DNA of 64,000 nucleotides, from contig NZ_SMRT01000004.1 of NCBI RefSeq assembly GCF_004354045.1, forward strand, positions 186,001-250,000, in the 5' to 3' direction. The stretch is from Paenibacillus piri (lineage in GTDB: Bacteria; Bacillota; Bacilli; Paenibacillales; NBRC-103111). Positions 25,091 to 34,521 of this stretch are shown here, in pieces. The position numbers and the translations under genes are program-made. The notes beneath the pieces are model-generated. The model was not told the DNA's origin. It ran no database searches and saw only the letters and a program-made list of their open reading frames with translations. Position 1 is the stretch's first letter. Every line of letters starts with the position of its first letter.

Positions 25091-26290
25091 TCAGTCGTTG
25101 ATCGCCTGGTAAGCGGAGGTCCAGAAATCTTGAAACACGACAGGCGGCTCGGGGGATTCGAGCTCTCGTTGGGTGAGCAATATCCCTACCAAATCTTCTG
25201 CAGGATCCGAATATCCGGACGTGCCCAGGCCGCCATCCCAGCCGAATCGTCCGGGAACCGACGCCAGGCCGTCGCGCCGGGTATCGACGGCAACGCCGAA
25301 CCCCCAGCCGCGGCTGTCGCCGAAAAAGATGCGGGCTCCGGCCTTCTGCTCCGGCGTCAGGTGATCCGCGGTCATCAACTCGACCGACGGCCGTGACAAG
25401 ATGCGCCTGCTGCCGCAGCGGCCCTTGTCGAGCATCATCCGGCTAAAGGCGAAATAGTCGGCGGCAGTCGAGACGAGACCGCCCCCTCCGGACATGAATG
25501 CCGGCGGGCGTCCCCAACGGCTGTCGGCGGGACTGTCTTGAACCATTACGGACCCGTCTTCCGGATTCGTTGCATAGGAATGAGGCAGCCGATCCAGCTT
25601 TTCGAACGGGACATAAAATCCTGTATCCTTCATGCCGAGCGGATCGAATAACCGTTCTTGCAAAAATCGTTCCAGCGGCTGGCCGGCGGCACGCGATATA
25701 AGCACGCCGAGAACGTCCGAGCCGGTATGGTACATCCAGCCTTCTCCCGGCTGATGAATCAACGGCAGCCTGCCCAAGCGCTGCATCCATTCGTCCGGCG
25801 AAAGCTGCGGCGGATTCGGCCCCGGCTCAAGGCCTGCCTCGGCCATCGCATCCTGGATCGGATACGTGCCGGGAGGAGCCATCACAGCGCCGATGCCAAG
25901 CCGGAAGGTCAGCAGATCGCGCAGCGTGATCGGCCGTTTTGCAGGTACGGTATCTCCAATCGGACTATCCAGCCGCTTCAGCACCGTACGCTCGGCCAGC
26001 TCGGGCAGCAGCCGGTCGACCGGCTCGTCCAGCCGGAGCCTGCATTCCTCGACCAATACCATCGCAGCCGCCGCAACGATCGGCTTCGTCATGGACGCGA
26101 TGCGAAAGATCGTATCGTGCCGCATAGGAGCGCTGCCATCGAAAGCCATCCTGCCGATCGCGTCGACATGCACCTCGCCATGCCGGCTGACCAAAGTGAC
26201 AAGGCCGGGCATTCCGCCGCGTTCGACATGGCCGGCCATGACATCATGCATCCGGCCGAGCCGTTCCAGCGAAAACTTGGCGACGCTCAT
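25091..26290 (-). CDS. Beta-lactamase-fold serine hydrolase (class C/esterase family)
   Basis: The 399-residue protein has the penicillin-binding-protein-like motifs: SMTK (nucleophilic serine, residues ~72-75 of the chosen frame), YHTGSDVLG in the YxN position and a C-terminal WDGGLG in place of KTG. Such proteins are often esterases or D-aminopeptidases rather than beta-lactamases. No signal peptide is visible, so it should be cytosolic. The ATG at 26290 follows GGAGGTGG; a longer frame to 26332 is less likely. Confidence 0.88.
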   Translation of the reverse strand: MSVAKFSLERLGRMHDVMAGHVERGGMPGLVTLVSRHGEVHVDAIGRMAFDGSAPMRHDTIFRIASMTKPIVAAAAMVLVEECRLRLDEPVDRLLPELAERTVLKRLDSPIGDTVPAKRPITLRDLLTFRLGIGAVMAPPGTYPIQDAMAEAGLEPGPNPPQLSPDEWMQRLGRLPLIHQPGEGWMYHTGSDVLGVLISRAAGQPLERFLQERLFDPLGMKDTGFYVPFEKLDRLPHSYATNPEDGSVMVQDSPADSRWGRPPAFMSGGGGLVSTAADYFAFSRMMLDKGRCGSRRILSRPSVELMTADHLTPEQKAGARIFFGDSRGWGFGVAVDTRRDGLASVPGRFGWDGGLGTSGYSDPAEDLVGILLTQRELESPEPPVVFQDFWTSAYQAIND

Positions 26291-26392
26291 CGCGCGCCAC
26301 CTCCATCCGGTTGCATCCATTTCGCAGCCCAAAACCTCTCCATTCGCGATCGCTCCTTCTATGGTTTGAAATAAACGAGAACAAACGAACCG

Positions 26393-26584
26393 TCATCTTT
26401 TCCATTTCCAGGGGATGTGAGCCAGCTTCTTATTGTCCGGATCTCCGGAAGCAGCACTTGACGTTTTGTTGTCCGCTGCTTCCAGTTTACCATAACCTGA
26501 ATGGCCGGATTTCTCATCGATTGCTGACAGGCTGCCAAGCCTTATAGAAGTGCCGAAACTCCGCTGAACTTTACCATTTCGCAC
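26393..26584 (-). CDS. Possible small protein overlapping the end of yhaM
   Basis: A 63-residue frame from GTG at 26584, overlapping the yhaM 3' end by 14 bp and ending in a basic, tryptophan-containing tail (HIPWKWKR). A GGAG lies upstream but with long spacing. It is Ser/Asp/Lys-rich and I recognise no family. It could be translationally coupled to yhaM or could be chance. Confidence 0.3.
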   Translation of the reverse strand: MRNGKVQRSFGTSIRLGSLSAIDEKSGHSGYGKLEAADNKTSSAASGDPDNKKLAHIPWKWKR

Positions 26585-27527
26585 GGTAAACCGGCTTGTT
26601 CTCCAAGCCGCGAATCATCGGCGTCCAGCTTTCCGAATCCGGCAGTACATCCAGCGCATCCTCGACCATTTGCAGCTTGGCATCCAGCGCGTCAATATGA
26701 TGGAGCGCCACGGCTTCCGCGGTTTGCGGCTGAACCGGACTGCCCCATTCTCCCAAATTATGATGGGACAGCACCAAATGCTGCAGTGCAAGAACACGCT
26801 CCGATTGCAGATCAATTCCGCACTGGATGGCGGCTTCCGTAATCCAGCTCGATGCCATCGCAATATGCCCTAGCAGCTTGCCCTGCACGCTGTAATCGGA
26901 CACGATGCCCATCTGGGCGACCATCTCCTCGGGCTTGGCGATATCGTGCAAAATAATTCCCGCCTTCAGCAAATCCGCATTCAGAAATGGCCGCTGCTTG
27001 CATATAAAATCGCCGATTTCCAGCATCCGCACCATATGGTACGCCAAGCCGGCATAATATGCGTGATGATGGGTTTTGGCCGCCGGATAATGCATCAGCT
27101 TTTCCTCCACCTTGGCTACGCAGAACGCTACGAGCTTCTTTATTTCCGCATCCGTTATGCTTTCCATCGCCTGATGAATCGTATAGACGAGATCGACGGG
27201 CCGGATCGGCGCAGCGCGTATAAATTCAGTTAACGAGACGCCGTCCTCGGCGGTCGCTTTCCGAATTTTCATTATTTTCACTTGCAGCTTTTCCCTGTAT
27301 GTATGTACGGTTCCCTGGATTTTGACAAGCCCCATCGGAAAAAACGTTTCCTTATCGGTCGCCGACACATCCCAATATTTGGCCGACAGCTGACCGCTGG
27401 AATCGCTTAGTACGATATCGAAATAATCTTTCGGCGGTGTGCCGTTCGTCTGTTTGACCTCCAGCTCCTTCAATAAATAAAACCCGATAAATTCATCCTG
27501 GTTGCTTAAACTGCGAATCAAGGTCAT
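26571..27527 (-). CDS. yhaM: 3'-5' exoribonuclease YhaM
   Basis: The 318-residue protein has an N-terminal OB-type nucleic-acid-binding domain (FYLLKELEVKQTNGTPPKDY, residues ~15-90) and a C-terminal HD hydrolase domain with HHHAYYAGLAYH, ILHDIAKPEE and LSHHNLGEWG. The length is close to B. subtilis YhaM (314 aa). The enzyme degrades RNA and single-stranded DNA from the 3' end using a divalent metal. The ATG at 27527 follows AGGAGG; the longer frame to 27569 has no such site. Confidence 0.95.
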   Translation of the reverse strand: MTLIRSLSNQDEFIGFYLLKELEVKQTNGTPPKDYFDIVLSDSSGQLSAKYWDVSATDKETFFPMGLVKIQGTVHTYREKLQVKIMKIRKATAEDGVSLTEFIRAAPIRPVDLVYTIHQAMESITDAEIKKLVAFCVAKVEEKLMHYPAAKTHHHAYYAGLAYHMVRMLEIGDFICKQRPFLNADLLKAGIILHDIAKPEEMVAQMGIVSDYSVQGKLLGHIAMASSWITEAAIQCGIDLQSERVLALQHLVLSHHNLGEWGSPVQPQTAEAVALHHIDALDAKLQMVEDALDVLPDSESWTPMIRGLENKPVYRAKW

Positions 27528-27559
27528 TCGACTGCCTCCTGTCTCCCTCAAAAAATACG

Positions 27560-27850
27560 TTATTTCCATAACTCCAAATAATAGAATAGCGCCGCATGCA
27601 GCAGTACAAGCGCAGGAATGCCCGCTACAAAAGAAATATGCTTCGTCTTATGGCGAAATACATACATCGCGAGCCAGGCGCCCGCCGCGCCCCCCAAAGC
27701 GGCATACGCAAACAGCTGTTTCTCCGGAATCCGCCTTGCTTTATGCCTCGCTCTCGACTTGTCGATCCCCATCATCATAAATGCGGCAGCATTGATGACA
27801 ATCACATACAAATAAATCAGCTTCAAACCGTCACTCACCTTCGGATACAT
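27560..27850 (-). CDS. DUF1294 small membrane protein
   Basis: A ~96-residue protein with three hydrophobic segments and the DUF1294 signature MGIDKSRARHKARRIPEKQLF followed by GGAAGAWLAMYVFRHKTKH. The function of the family is unknown. I chose ATG 27850 because AGGAAG precedes it; an in-frame ATG at 27883 has no ribosome site. It lies 33 bp upstream of yhaM on the same strand and may be cotranscribed. Confidence 0.85.
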   Translation of the reverse strand: MYPKVSDGLKLIYLYVIVINAAAFMMMGIDKSRARHKARRIPEKQLFAYAALGGAAGAWLAMYVFRHKTKHISFVAGIPALVLLHAALFYYLELWK

Positions 27851-28056
27851 AATCAAAAAACTTCCTATTCGATCATAAAACAAACCGCATCGGTTGGGAA
27901 GGGTTGAAAAGTCCTAATCCGTATGCCTTGCCCATCCATATTGATTTATGGAACCGCACCGGACTTTAATAATACCGAACGGCAAATTTGGCCGCAGCTG
28001 CATGATTTTGCTAACGTCGGACATAATAGCCAAAATGAAAGGAGGGTGAACCGATT

Positions 28057-28713
28057 TTGTGCGAATCGATCAGTGTTGTGGCCGATGTGTCGGATGTAAC
28101 GAATCAGTTTCAAATCGACAACGTGTTGTCTTATGTATCCAACCGTTATGAAATCAAGCCTACGCAGTCGGTTTCGGCGGTAGTCGTGCGCAATAATAAA
28201 CGTCTTCTGGATGAATTCCGCTGGGGGCTAATGCCGTTCTGGGCCAAAGAATCCGTATGGATGGACAGCAGCTCCATATCGGACAAACGGATTTTTCAGC
28301 GGATTATAAAAAAACAGCGCTGCATCATCCCGTGCAGCGCCTTCTATGTGACGACAACCGAAAACAAAAGCACCCGTTGGGTTAAAGTGACGATGCGGAG
28401 CGGGACGTTCGGAATAGCCGCCCTGTATGACGAGTGGCATTCCGCCTCCACGGACGAGGAGCTGCGCACGTGCACGATGTTCATGACCCGGGCTAATTCC
28501 ATCGTCTCCCCGTATCACCATCAAATGCCTGCGATTCTGGAAGGCGATGAGATCGACGAATGGCTGAAGCCCGATCTGAAAGATCCTTACCGGATCAAAT
28601 CGATGCTTCGTCCGATGGAAGAGTTGCGAATGACCTCTTACATACTGGCTTCGCCCAAGGATAAATTTGAGCCGGTTACAGAACCGGAGCTCCAACGCCC
28701 GGAGCTGGCGTGA
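28057..28713 (+). CDS. SRAP (HMCES/YedK-like) family protein with degenerate active site
   Basis: The 218-residue protein aligns along its length with SOS-response-associated peptidases: start MC, WGLMPFWAKES, RCIIPCSAFY and HQMPAIL. In characterised members the exposed Cys2 cross-links to abasic DNA, helped by an asparagine, a glutamate and a histidine. Here Cys2 and the histidine (SPYHHQMP) remain, but the NAR motif is replaced by SSSIS and the FYEW glutamate by FYVT. The start is TTG at 28057 behind GGAGGG. It may be a non-catalytic or altered paralogue. Confidence 0.85.
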   Translation: MCESISVVADVSDVTNQFQIDNVLSYVSNRYEIKPTQSVSAVVVRNNKRLLDEFRWGLMPFWAKESVWMDSSSISDKRIFQRIIKKQRCIIPCSAFYVTTTENKSTRWVKVTMRSGTFGIAALYDEWHSASTDEELRTCTMFMTRANSIVSPYHHQMPAILEGDEIDEWLKPDLKDPYRIKSMLRPMEELRMTSYILASPKDKFEPVTEPELQRPELA

Positions 28714-28849
28714 AGTCGTTCAAGAACCGGTTGGAGCGGGCGGTTCGGGATACGAATCATGTGCCGGCCGTTCGCCGCAGCGCAATGTACGATTGATCAA
28801 GGATACGGAGTATATCCCCCCCGATTCTGATCGAAGACTTTTATCGTTC

Positions 28850-28893
28850 AAAGAAGCAGCAAGCGCCGCGGCTAGCGCGCTTGCTGCTTCTTT
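28850..28893. terminator. Strong convergent terminator
   Basis: Sixteen-bp arms AAAGAAGCAGCAAGCG/CGCTTGCTGCTTCTTT lie between the convergent SRAP gene and the SH3-like gene (stop at 28906) and can serve both. Confidence 0.85.
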
Positions 28894-28905
28894 AGGTTAA
28901 TCGTA

Positions 28906-30903
28906 TCACTCTGCCGTTACGCGAATAGCTTGTTTCCAGACGATCCGTTCGCCGACCCGCAGCACCGCATCCACTTGATGCGAGCCGGGCGACAACGGCC
29001 GGGAGGCAATTAAACGGAACAAGGACGCAGGCTTCGACTCCGTGCCTTCCCGCTGCAGCTGAACCGCCTTGTTGCTGGAAATCAGCCCATCCCCTCCCTG
29101 GTCGCCGTTTTCCTCCAACGATAGCAGCAGAGGCAGCCGCGGACCTTGAAGCTCTTCTTTACTGCTCCAATCGTACAGGAAAGCCTGCAGCTCCATCCGG
29201 CCGTTATTCGAACGGGTCGGCAATGTACCCAGCTCGATTTTGTAATTTTTTCCAGAGAATTGGAAGCCGCCGAAATAACCGGCCTGCGTCAAGCCGAACA
29301 GCGTACGCACATCCTGCTCCAAAACATACCAGCCGTCCTCGGTGCGGCGGGGATGCTCTTGAAGCCGGACGACACGCTGCAGCTCGTTATGCCAATAAAT
29401 TTTGGCCGTACCGAACCCGTTTTCAAGCTCAAACGCATAATCCCCCAGGCTGAAGGTGACGGCATCGGCATAAGCAACCTTCTCCGTCTTGAAGCGGAAC
29501 TGTTCGGCCAATCCGTTCATATTCAAGTAACGCTTATCGTTTTCCGTGAACCCGATTTTTTGTTCGTCGTAAAGCTTTAAATCGCCGTTATCCGCGTATG
29601 CGACCCCAGCTCCAAAGACAGCGTTCACCGAAATTTGCAGTGCGGTCTCCTTCTCCTCGTCCCACACCCGCTCCGTACTGCCGCCCCAATATGGAATCCA
29701 GCCTGACCGGCCGTCGGCGTTCACTTTCAGCCATTTCAATCCGGTCGGATCGTCCCATGCCGCCGTTGCCTCCAAGGTTTGATTGCGCAGCAGCAGGCTG
29801 GAATTTGTGAAAAGTACGCCCGGATAACGGTGCAGCTCTTTTTGATCCGTCACTTCAACCTTCCAACGAACAGGCAAAGCCGATTCCGGTTCGCCGTACA
29901 GCTTGTTGATCCATCCTGTTCCTTTGGAGCTGCGCACATGATACCATGTGCTGTTATGCCATATCGAGTAAGGACCTCTTCCGCTCCAAAGCGGCTCTTC
30001 AATTTTTTCGAAAACGGCAACCGTCTCTCCCTGAAGCAGGCCCAGCTCCTTATACGGATTGCTCCAAATGTCGCTTATGAGCGGCGTTTCTGTTTTCAGC
30101 TCCAGCTTTTCCTGCGCTTCGTGAAGCTCTATACCCTTCTGCTGGGTCCAGGTCGTGCCTTGATCGGTCTGGACTTGAAATGCGCGGTCGTAGACGGTCG
30201 TAAATTCGCCCACGATGTTGAAATCGCCCTGCAGCGGGGTCGTCTGAACCGGCTGACTGCCATTACTTGTTAATAGTCCCATAGCGCTGCTCAGCCCGAT
30301 GCCCGGCAGTACAGCGTAATAGTGGGCTTTGCGCTGTACTTGTTGGACTGTGCCGATCCGGTTGACCGGAATATGCGCCCACAGATCACCCATCCAGGTC
30401 GTGTGCACCTGAATCCAGGCTTTGGCCATAGGGTCGTTCGTGTAAAACCACCGTTTTTCCGCTCCGCTCACCTGTACCTCCTGCGGGGACAACGAAGCGA
30501 CGGGACCGCCGCGTTCGCTCTGACTCCGGTACAACGGAGTTTCCTCGAGCAGTGTGATCGTTTCCGGGGGTGCGATGTCGATCTCCCAAGGCTTCGGCCG
30601 AATCCAGCGAGGGCCGTACATCGTCTCGATCTGCCACGCGGACGCCCCGATCGACCAGGCTGCCTGCGTGCTGATTACTTTGACGGATTGCGGCGCGAAT
30701 ACGCCCTCCGGGTTATTGTCAGGCTGATCTGCGCTCGAGTAGTATGGCGTATCGGCCAGCAGCTCGATCACCGCCGGGATGCGGATGCCGTCCGGCGCAT
30801 ACGGACCCCCGGTCATCAGCTCGGCGGCCGCACCGGACGCCCAGCAGCCCCAACCGAAACCGGCAGCCAGTGCGGCTGCAGCCAATATTTTATTTTTGAT
30901 CAC
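28906..30903 (-). CDS. Large secreted protein with repeated SH3-like segments
   Basis: A 665-residue precursor with a signal peptide (hydrophobic AAAALAAGFGWGCWA). The N-terminal ~420 residues contain about five repeats of a beta-rich unit of the form 'I-x-LL-x-x-TPLY ... W-x-x-V ... GW-I', for example PAVIELLADTPYY, ETITLLEETPLY, KLELKTETPLI and SSLLLRNQTLEA, each followed by a tryptophan-rich strand. These look like bacterial SH3 domains that bind cell wall. The rest (residues ~450-665) is unassigned. A GTG start follows AGGAAG. It is probably a cell-surface protein. Confidence 0.8.
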   Translation of the reverse strand: MIKNKILAAAALAAGFGWGCWASGAAAELMTGGPYAPDGIRIPAVIELLADTPYYSSADQPDNNPEGVFAPQSVKVISTQAAWSIGASAWQIETMYGPRWIRPKPWEIDIAPPETITLLEETPLYRSQSERGGPVASLSPQEVQVSGAEKRWFYTNDPMAKAWIQVHTTWMGDLWAHIPVNRIGTVQQVQRKAHYYAVLPGIGLSSAMGLLTSNGSQPVQTTPLQGDFNIVGEFTTVYDRAFQVQTDQGTTWTQQKGIELHEAQEKLELKTETPLISDIWSNPYKELGLLQGETVAVFEKIEEPLWSGRGPYSIWHNSTWYHVRSSKGTGWINKLYGEPESALPVRWKVEVTDQKELHRYPGVLFTNSSLLLRNQTLEATAAWDDPTGLKWLKVNADGRSGWIPYWGGSTERVWDEEKETALQISVNAVFGAGVAYADNGDLKLYDEQKIGFTENDKRYLNMNGLAEQFRFKTEKVAYADAVTFSLGDYAFELENGFGTAKIYWHNELQRVVRLQEHPRRTEDGWYVLEQDVRTLFGLTQAGYFGGFQFSGKNYKIELGTLPTRSNNGRMELQAFLYDWSSKEELQGPRLPLLLSLEENGDQGGDGLISSNKAVQLQREGTESKPASLFRLIASRPLSPGSHQVDAVLRVGERIVWKQAIRVTAE

Positions 30904-31026
30904 GGGATTTCACTTCCTGTATCGGGATTTAAGAAGCTTACCCCTTATATGACGCCGGGTCTGGCAAAAAGTTTCCAATCAATTGGATGCGAATTTGACC
31001 GGCTTGAATGTCAGAACGCCTCAACG

Positions 31027-32580
31027 TTATTTGGTGTAGATGCCGGCATATTTGCTATTAATTTCATCTGTCGTTTCCTGACCGCCGGATTTTTTCCATA
31101 AAGCCACAAAATTATCGAAGCCTTTATCCAAATCCACATCGCCTTTAATGAACTTCACAATATATTCGCTCTCCAATTTACCCAGATCCGGGTACTTTGT
31201 TTGCGCCGGAACGGATACCTTCAGCTGCTCAATGGTTTTTACTCCCTGTCCGAGCTGTTGTCTGAACTTCTCCACATCGGAAGGATAGTCGAACTTCTCC
31301 ATGCCGGAAGATTTGTTTCCGAACAATCCGTAAAATGTGCCAGCGCCGATTTTATATTTCAGCGCCTCGCTGGCATACTCCGGCTTCATAATAGGCTTGC
31401 CGTCCTGCAATTGATAATGCTGGCCTTCCAATCCGTAAACGGCCGTCAGGTAGGTGCTTTCGTCGCTTGACAAAGCGTCCAGCAGCTTGAGAATGCGCGC
31501 TTTTTTCTCCGGTAACTTGGCGACCTGGACGCCCAGCGCTACAAAGCCGTTCTTGGCGCCATAAGAGTAAGCCGTGCCCGGACCGTGCGGGCCTGTGAGC
31601 GGTTTTCCGACAACGATCGGCGTATTCGGATTTTTGGCTTTGAACTGAACCCCGATGATGCCCATTTGCGTGTTGAATTGGAACGACATCCAGTCTTCGA
31701 CGCCAATTTTTTTGTTAATAAAATCGTTATGAACGTCGTTCGGCTTTTTGGTAATAAATTCCGGATCGATCAGCCCTTCTTTATACCATTTGTTCAATAC
31801 TTTGAGAGCTTCCCGCGCACGGTCCGTAACCAGCCCGTTGATGATTTTATTGTCCTGCACCATCCAGCTTGGATTGACTTGAAACGCACCGAACACGGTA
31901 TTGAAGGAACGCGACTCCGAGCCGTATGCGGAATATCCGTAAGTATCCTTGACCCCGTTCCCGTCGGGATCGTCATTTCGGAATTTGCGCAGTACATCCT
32001 CAAACTGCTCCAGCGTTTTCGGCGGTTCGCTGTAGCCGATCTTTTTCAGCCAGTCGCCATTATAGCCCGGCAGAAACGGCAGACTGCCCAAAGGCCAGTA
32101 AACCGGCAGCACATAGTTTTTGCCGTCGACAAGCGAATACTTCCATAGCGAAGAGTCTATCGCATCGATCGATTTCGCGTAACCAGGAAGCGCTTGCCGA
32201 ATTTCGCTTTCCGGCAATTCGGCAAGCACCCCCTGCTTGGCGAAGCTGGCTACTTGCTCAGGGGTATCCAGCCATATGACATCGGGAATATCTCCCCCGC
32301 TCAGCTTGATATTCAACTGCTCCCCGTAGCTTCCCCGCTCCAGGCGAATGTTTTTGAAGGTGACGTTAAATTTTTGCTCCAAAGCTTTTTGCACCGGGGT
32401 ATCGTCGGTATCCGGCGGATTGAAGCTGACCCATGAAATCGGGATATTCGCCTGTGATGCGTCTCCCTGTTTCGGTACTCCCGAGTCTGTGCCGGCAGAT
32501 GGACTGCAGCCGCTTAGCGCAGCGCTTGAAAGCACCGATAATGCTGCCGTGGAGATGAATGTTTTTCGCAAAGGTTTCAT
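31027..32580 (-). CDS. Sugar ABC importer binding lipoprotein (LplA type)
   Basis: The 517-residue lipoprotein has a lipobox SSAALSGC and the large type of solute-binding domain (PISWVSFNPPDTDDTPVQKA, GGDIPDVIWLDT, DDPDGNGVKDTYGYSA). The last is the calcium-binding-like loop common in LplA-type proteins. It lies last in the eight-gene operon, after its two permeases. The family imports oligosaccharides or modified sugars. GGGAGG precedes the start. Confidence 0.93.
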   Translation of the reverse strand: MKPLRKTFISTAALSVLSSAALSGCSPSAGTDSGVPKQGDASQANIPISWVSFNPPDTDDTPVQKALEQKFNVTFKNIRLERGSYGEQLNIKLSGGDIPDVIWLDTPEQVASFAKQGVLAELPESEIRQALPGYAKSIDAIDSSLWKYSLVDGKNYVLPVYWPLGSLPFLPGYNGDWLKKIGYSEPPKTLEQFEDVLRKFRNDDPDGNGVKDTYGYSAYGSESRSFNTVFGAFQVNPSWMVQDNKIINGLVTDRAREALKVLNKWYKEGLIDPEFITKKPNDVHNDFINKKIGVEDWMSFQFNTQMGIIGVQFKAKNPNTPIVVGKPLTGPHGPGTAYSYGAKNGFVALGVQVAKLPEKKARILKLLDALSSDESTYLTAVYGLEGQHYQLQDGKPIMKPEYASEALKYKIGAGTFYGLFGNKSSGMEKFDYPSDVEKFRQQLGQGVKTIEQLKVSVPAQTKYPDLGKLESEYIVKFIKGDVDLDKGFDNFVALWKKSGGQETTDEINSKYAGIYTK

Positions 32581-32628
32581 ACTAGATCCTCCCGTTTTAT
32601 ATCAAACTTTTTTACTGCGTATAGCGCC

Positions 32629-33519
32629 CTACCCTTTTAAAGACCCGACAAGCACTCCCTTGACAAAATACTTCTGGAGGAACGGGTAAGCGAACAGAAT
32701 CGGGATTGTAGCGACCATCAGCGTTGCCGCTTTGACCGTGTCCGGTATGACATCCTCGACACCGGATTTTTGATCCATCAAAGCCTGTACTTCAACGGTC
32801 ATATTTTCAACGACCAATCTCCGCAAATAAACCTGAAGAACCATCAGATTCGGATTTTGCACATAGAGCAGGCCGTCGAACCAGGCATTCCAGTGGTGAA
32901 CCGCCGACCACAGCCCGATCGTGGCAAGAATCGGTTTGGATAACGGCAGCACAATGGAGACCAGGACGCAGATTTCATTGGCCCCGTCGATTTTGGCCGA
33001 ATCCTCCAATTCTTCGGGAATGGCGGCAAAGAAGTTGCGCATAATGAGCATGGAAAAGGTGCTGATTAAAAATGGCGGCAGCAAAATATACGCCCAGCTG
33101 GAATCGATTAAACCGAGGTTTTTGACCAGCAAGTAAGTCGGTATGAGCCCGCCTTGAAAAAACATCGTAAAAACAAACACCATCGTATAAAACCCGCGAT
33201 GCGGCAAATATTTCTTGGACAGCGGGTATGCTGTCGCCGCCATAAACAACAAGGCCAACGGAGTGCCGACTGCGGTTCTGAACAGCGTATTGGCGAATCC
33301 CACCCATACCCTTGGCGAGTCGAATACTTTCCTATATGCATCGGTCGAAATGTCTTTAGGAAACAAGTGGATGCCGGGCCGAATCGCTTCCGTCGGCGAG
33401 CTTAGGGATACGGATAAAAGATGGACGAACGGATAAAGCATGGTAATCGACAACATGGCGATAAAAGCTATGGCAAAAGCCTGAAACCATTTCTCGCCTG
33501 TTGTCATATGAACCGGCAT
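32629..33519 (-). CDS. Carbohydrate ABC permease (LplC/YtcP type)
   Basis: A 296-residue inner-membrane protein with six hydrophobic segments and the EAA motif ELEDSAKIDGANEICVL then LPLSKPILATIGL. It ends KGVLVGSLKG, the characteristic C-terminus of this branch. It pairs with the LplB-type permease 12 bp upstream and the binding lipoprotein downstream. AAGGAGG lies before the ATG. Confidence 0.94.
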   Translation of the reverse strand: MPVHMTTGEKWFQAFAIAFIAMLSITMLYPFVHLLSVSLSSPTEAIRPGIHLFPKDISTDAYRKVFDSPRVWVGFANTLFRTAVGTPLALLFMAATAYPLSKKYLPHRGFYTMVFVFTMFFQGGLIPTYLLVKNLGLIDSSWAYILLPPFLISTFSMLIMRNFFAAIPEELEDSAKIDGANEICVLVSIVLPLSKPILATIGLWSAVHHWNAWFDGLLYVQNPNLMVLQVYLRRLVVENMTVEVQALMDQKSGVEDVIPDTVKAATLMVATIPILFAYPFLQKYFVKGVLVGSLKG

Positions 33520-33531
33520 ATCGATTCCTCC

Positions 33532-34506
33532 TTAAAACAAGCCTTCTTGGCCGGCCTTCTTCACCAAATAGTTCGTCAGCAGAAGCATGGCGAAGCCGAC
33601 CGCATTTTTAAATAAACCAACCGCCGTCGTGAAGCTGTACTGCATTTTGGTAATGCCCACGCGGAATACGTACGTATCGATAATGTCGCCCACTTCATAG
33701 ACTCCGGCATTGTAAAGATTGAATACCTGGTCGAAGCCGCCGTCAAGCAGATGGCCGACGCGAAGAATAAACATGACGGCGATGACGGGCAGCAATCCCG
33801 GCAGCGTAATATGAAGGAGCTGCTTCCACCGGTTGGCCCCGTCGACATGAGCCGCTTCGTACAGATGAGGATCGATGCTGGCCAGCGCGGCCAAATAAAT
33901 GATCGTTCCCCAGCCGATTTCTTTCCATATGCCCGTTACGATGAGCGTAAAACGGAAATAAGCCGGGTCCCCGAGGAAGTAAATGGGTTCGAAGCCAAGG
34001 AGCTGAAGGATGTAGTTCACGATTCCCGTCGAAGGAGACAGCATCGTCATTACCAGCCCGGACAGCACGACCCATGACAAAAAATGCGGCAGGTACGAAA
34101 TCGACTGGGTGATTCTTTTGAATGCCTTGGATCTGAGTTCGTTAAACAGCAGGGCAAGCGCAATCGGGGCCGGAAAACCGAAAATGATATGATAAAAGCT
34201 GATGATTACCGTGTTCTTCATAATAGTTCCGAAGTCGTTCGTCGCAGAGAACATTCGTTCAAAATGGGTAAACCCGACCCACGGACTGCCGGTAATCCCG
34301 TCCATGATGCGAAACTCTTTGAAAGCCAGCTGAATCCCGTAAAGCGGGCCGTAATAAAATACGCCGTACCAAATCAGCGCAGGAATCAGCAGCAAAAATA
34401 AATATTTGTGCTTCATATATCGTTTATACACGGAGCCGAATCCGCTTGACCGGTTGGCTGCCGGAACATCCGTTCGTCCCGCCGGCTGGGGATATGGTTC
34501 TGCCAT
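33532..34506 (-). CDS. Sugar ABC permease (LplB type)
   Basis: A 324-residue permease with a hydrophilic N-terminal tail, then six membrane segments, and an EAA loop LYEAAHVDGANRWKQLLHI followed by TLPGLLP. It has the long LplB-type N-terminus (KYLFLLLIPALIWYGVFYYG). It forms the importer with the next two genes. AAAGGAGG lies before the ATG at 34506. Confidence 0.94.
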   Translation of the reverse strand: MAEPYPQPAGRTDVPAANRSSGFGSVYKRYMKHKYLFLLLIPALIWYGVFYYGPLYGIQLAFKEFRIMDGITGSPWVGFTHFERMFSATNDFGTIMKNTVIISFYHIIFGFPAPIALALLFNELRSKAFKRITQSISYLPHFLSWVVLSGLVMTMLSPSTGIVNYILQLLGFEPIYFLGDPAYFRFTLIVTGIWKEIGWGTIIYLAALASIDPHLYEAAHVDGANRWKQLLHITLPGLLPVIAVMFILRVGHLLDGGFDQVFNLYNAGVYEVGDIIDTYVFRVGITKMQYSFTTAVGLFKNAVGFAMLLLTNYLVKKAGQEGLF

Positions 34507-34521
34507 AACATGCCTCCTTTC

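Noticed and set aside
30322..31101. 259-codon plus-strand frame across the SH3-like gene and into the LplA-type gene
   Set aside because: Antisense to two well-supported genes, with no protein-like motifs.
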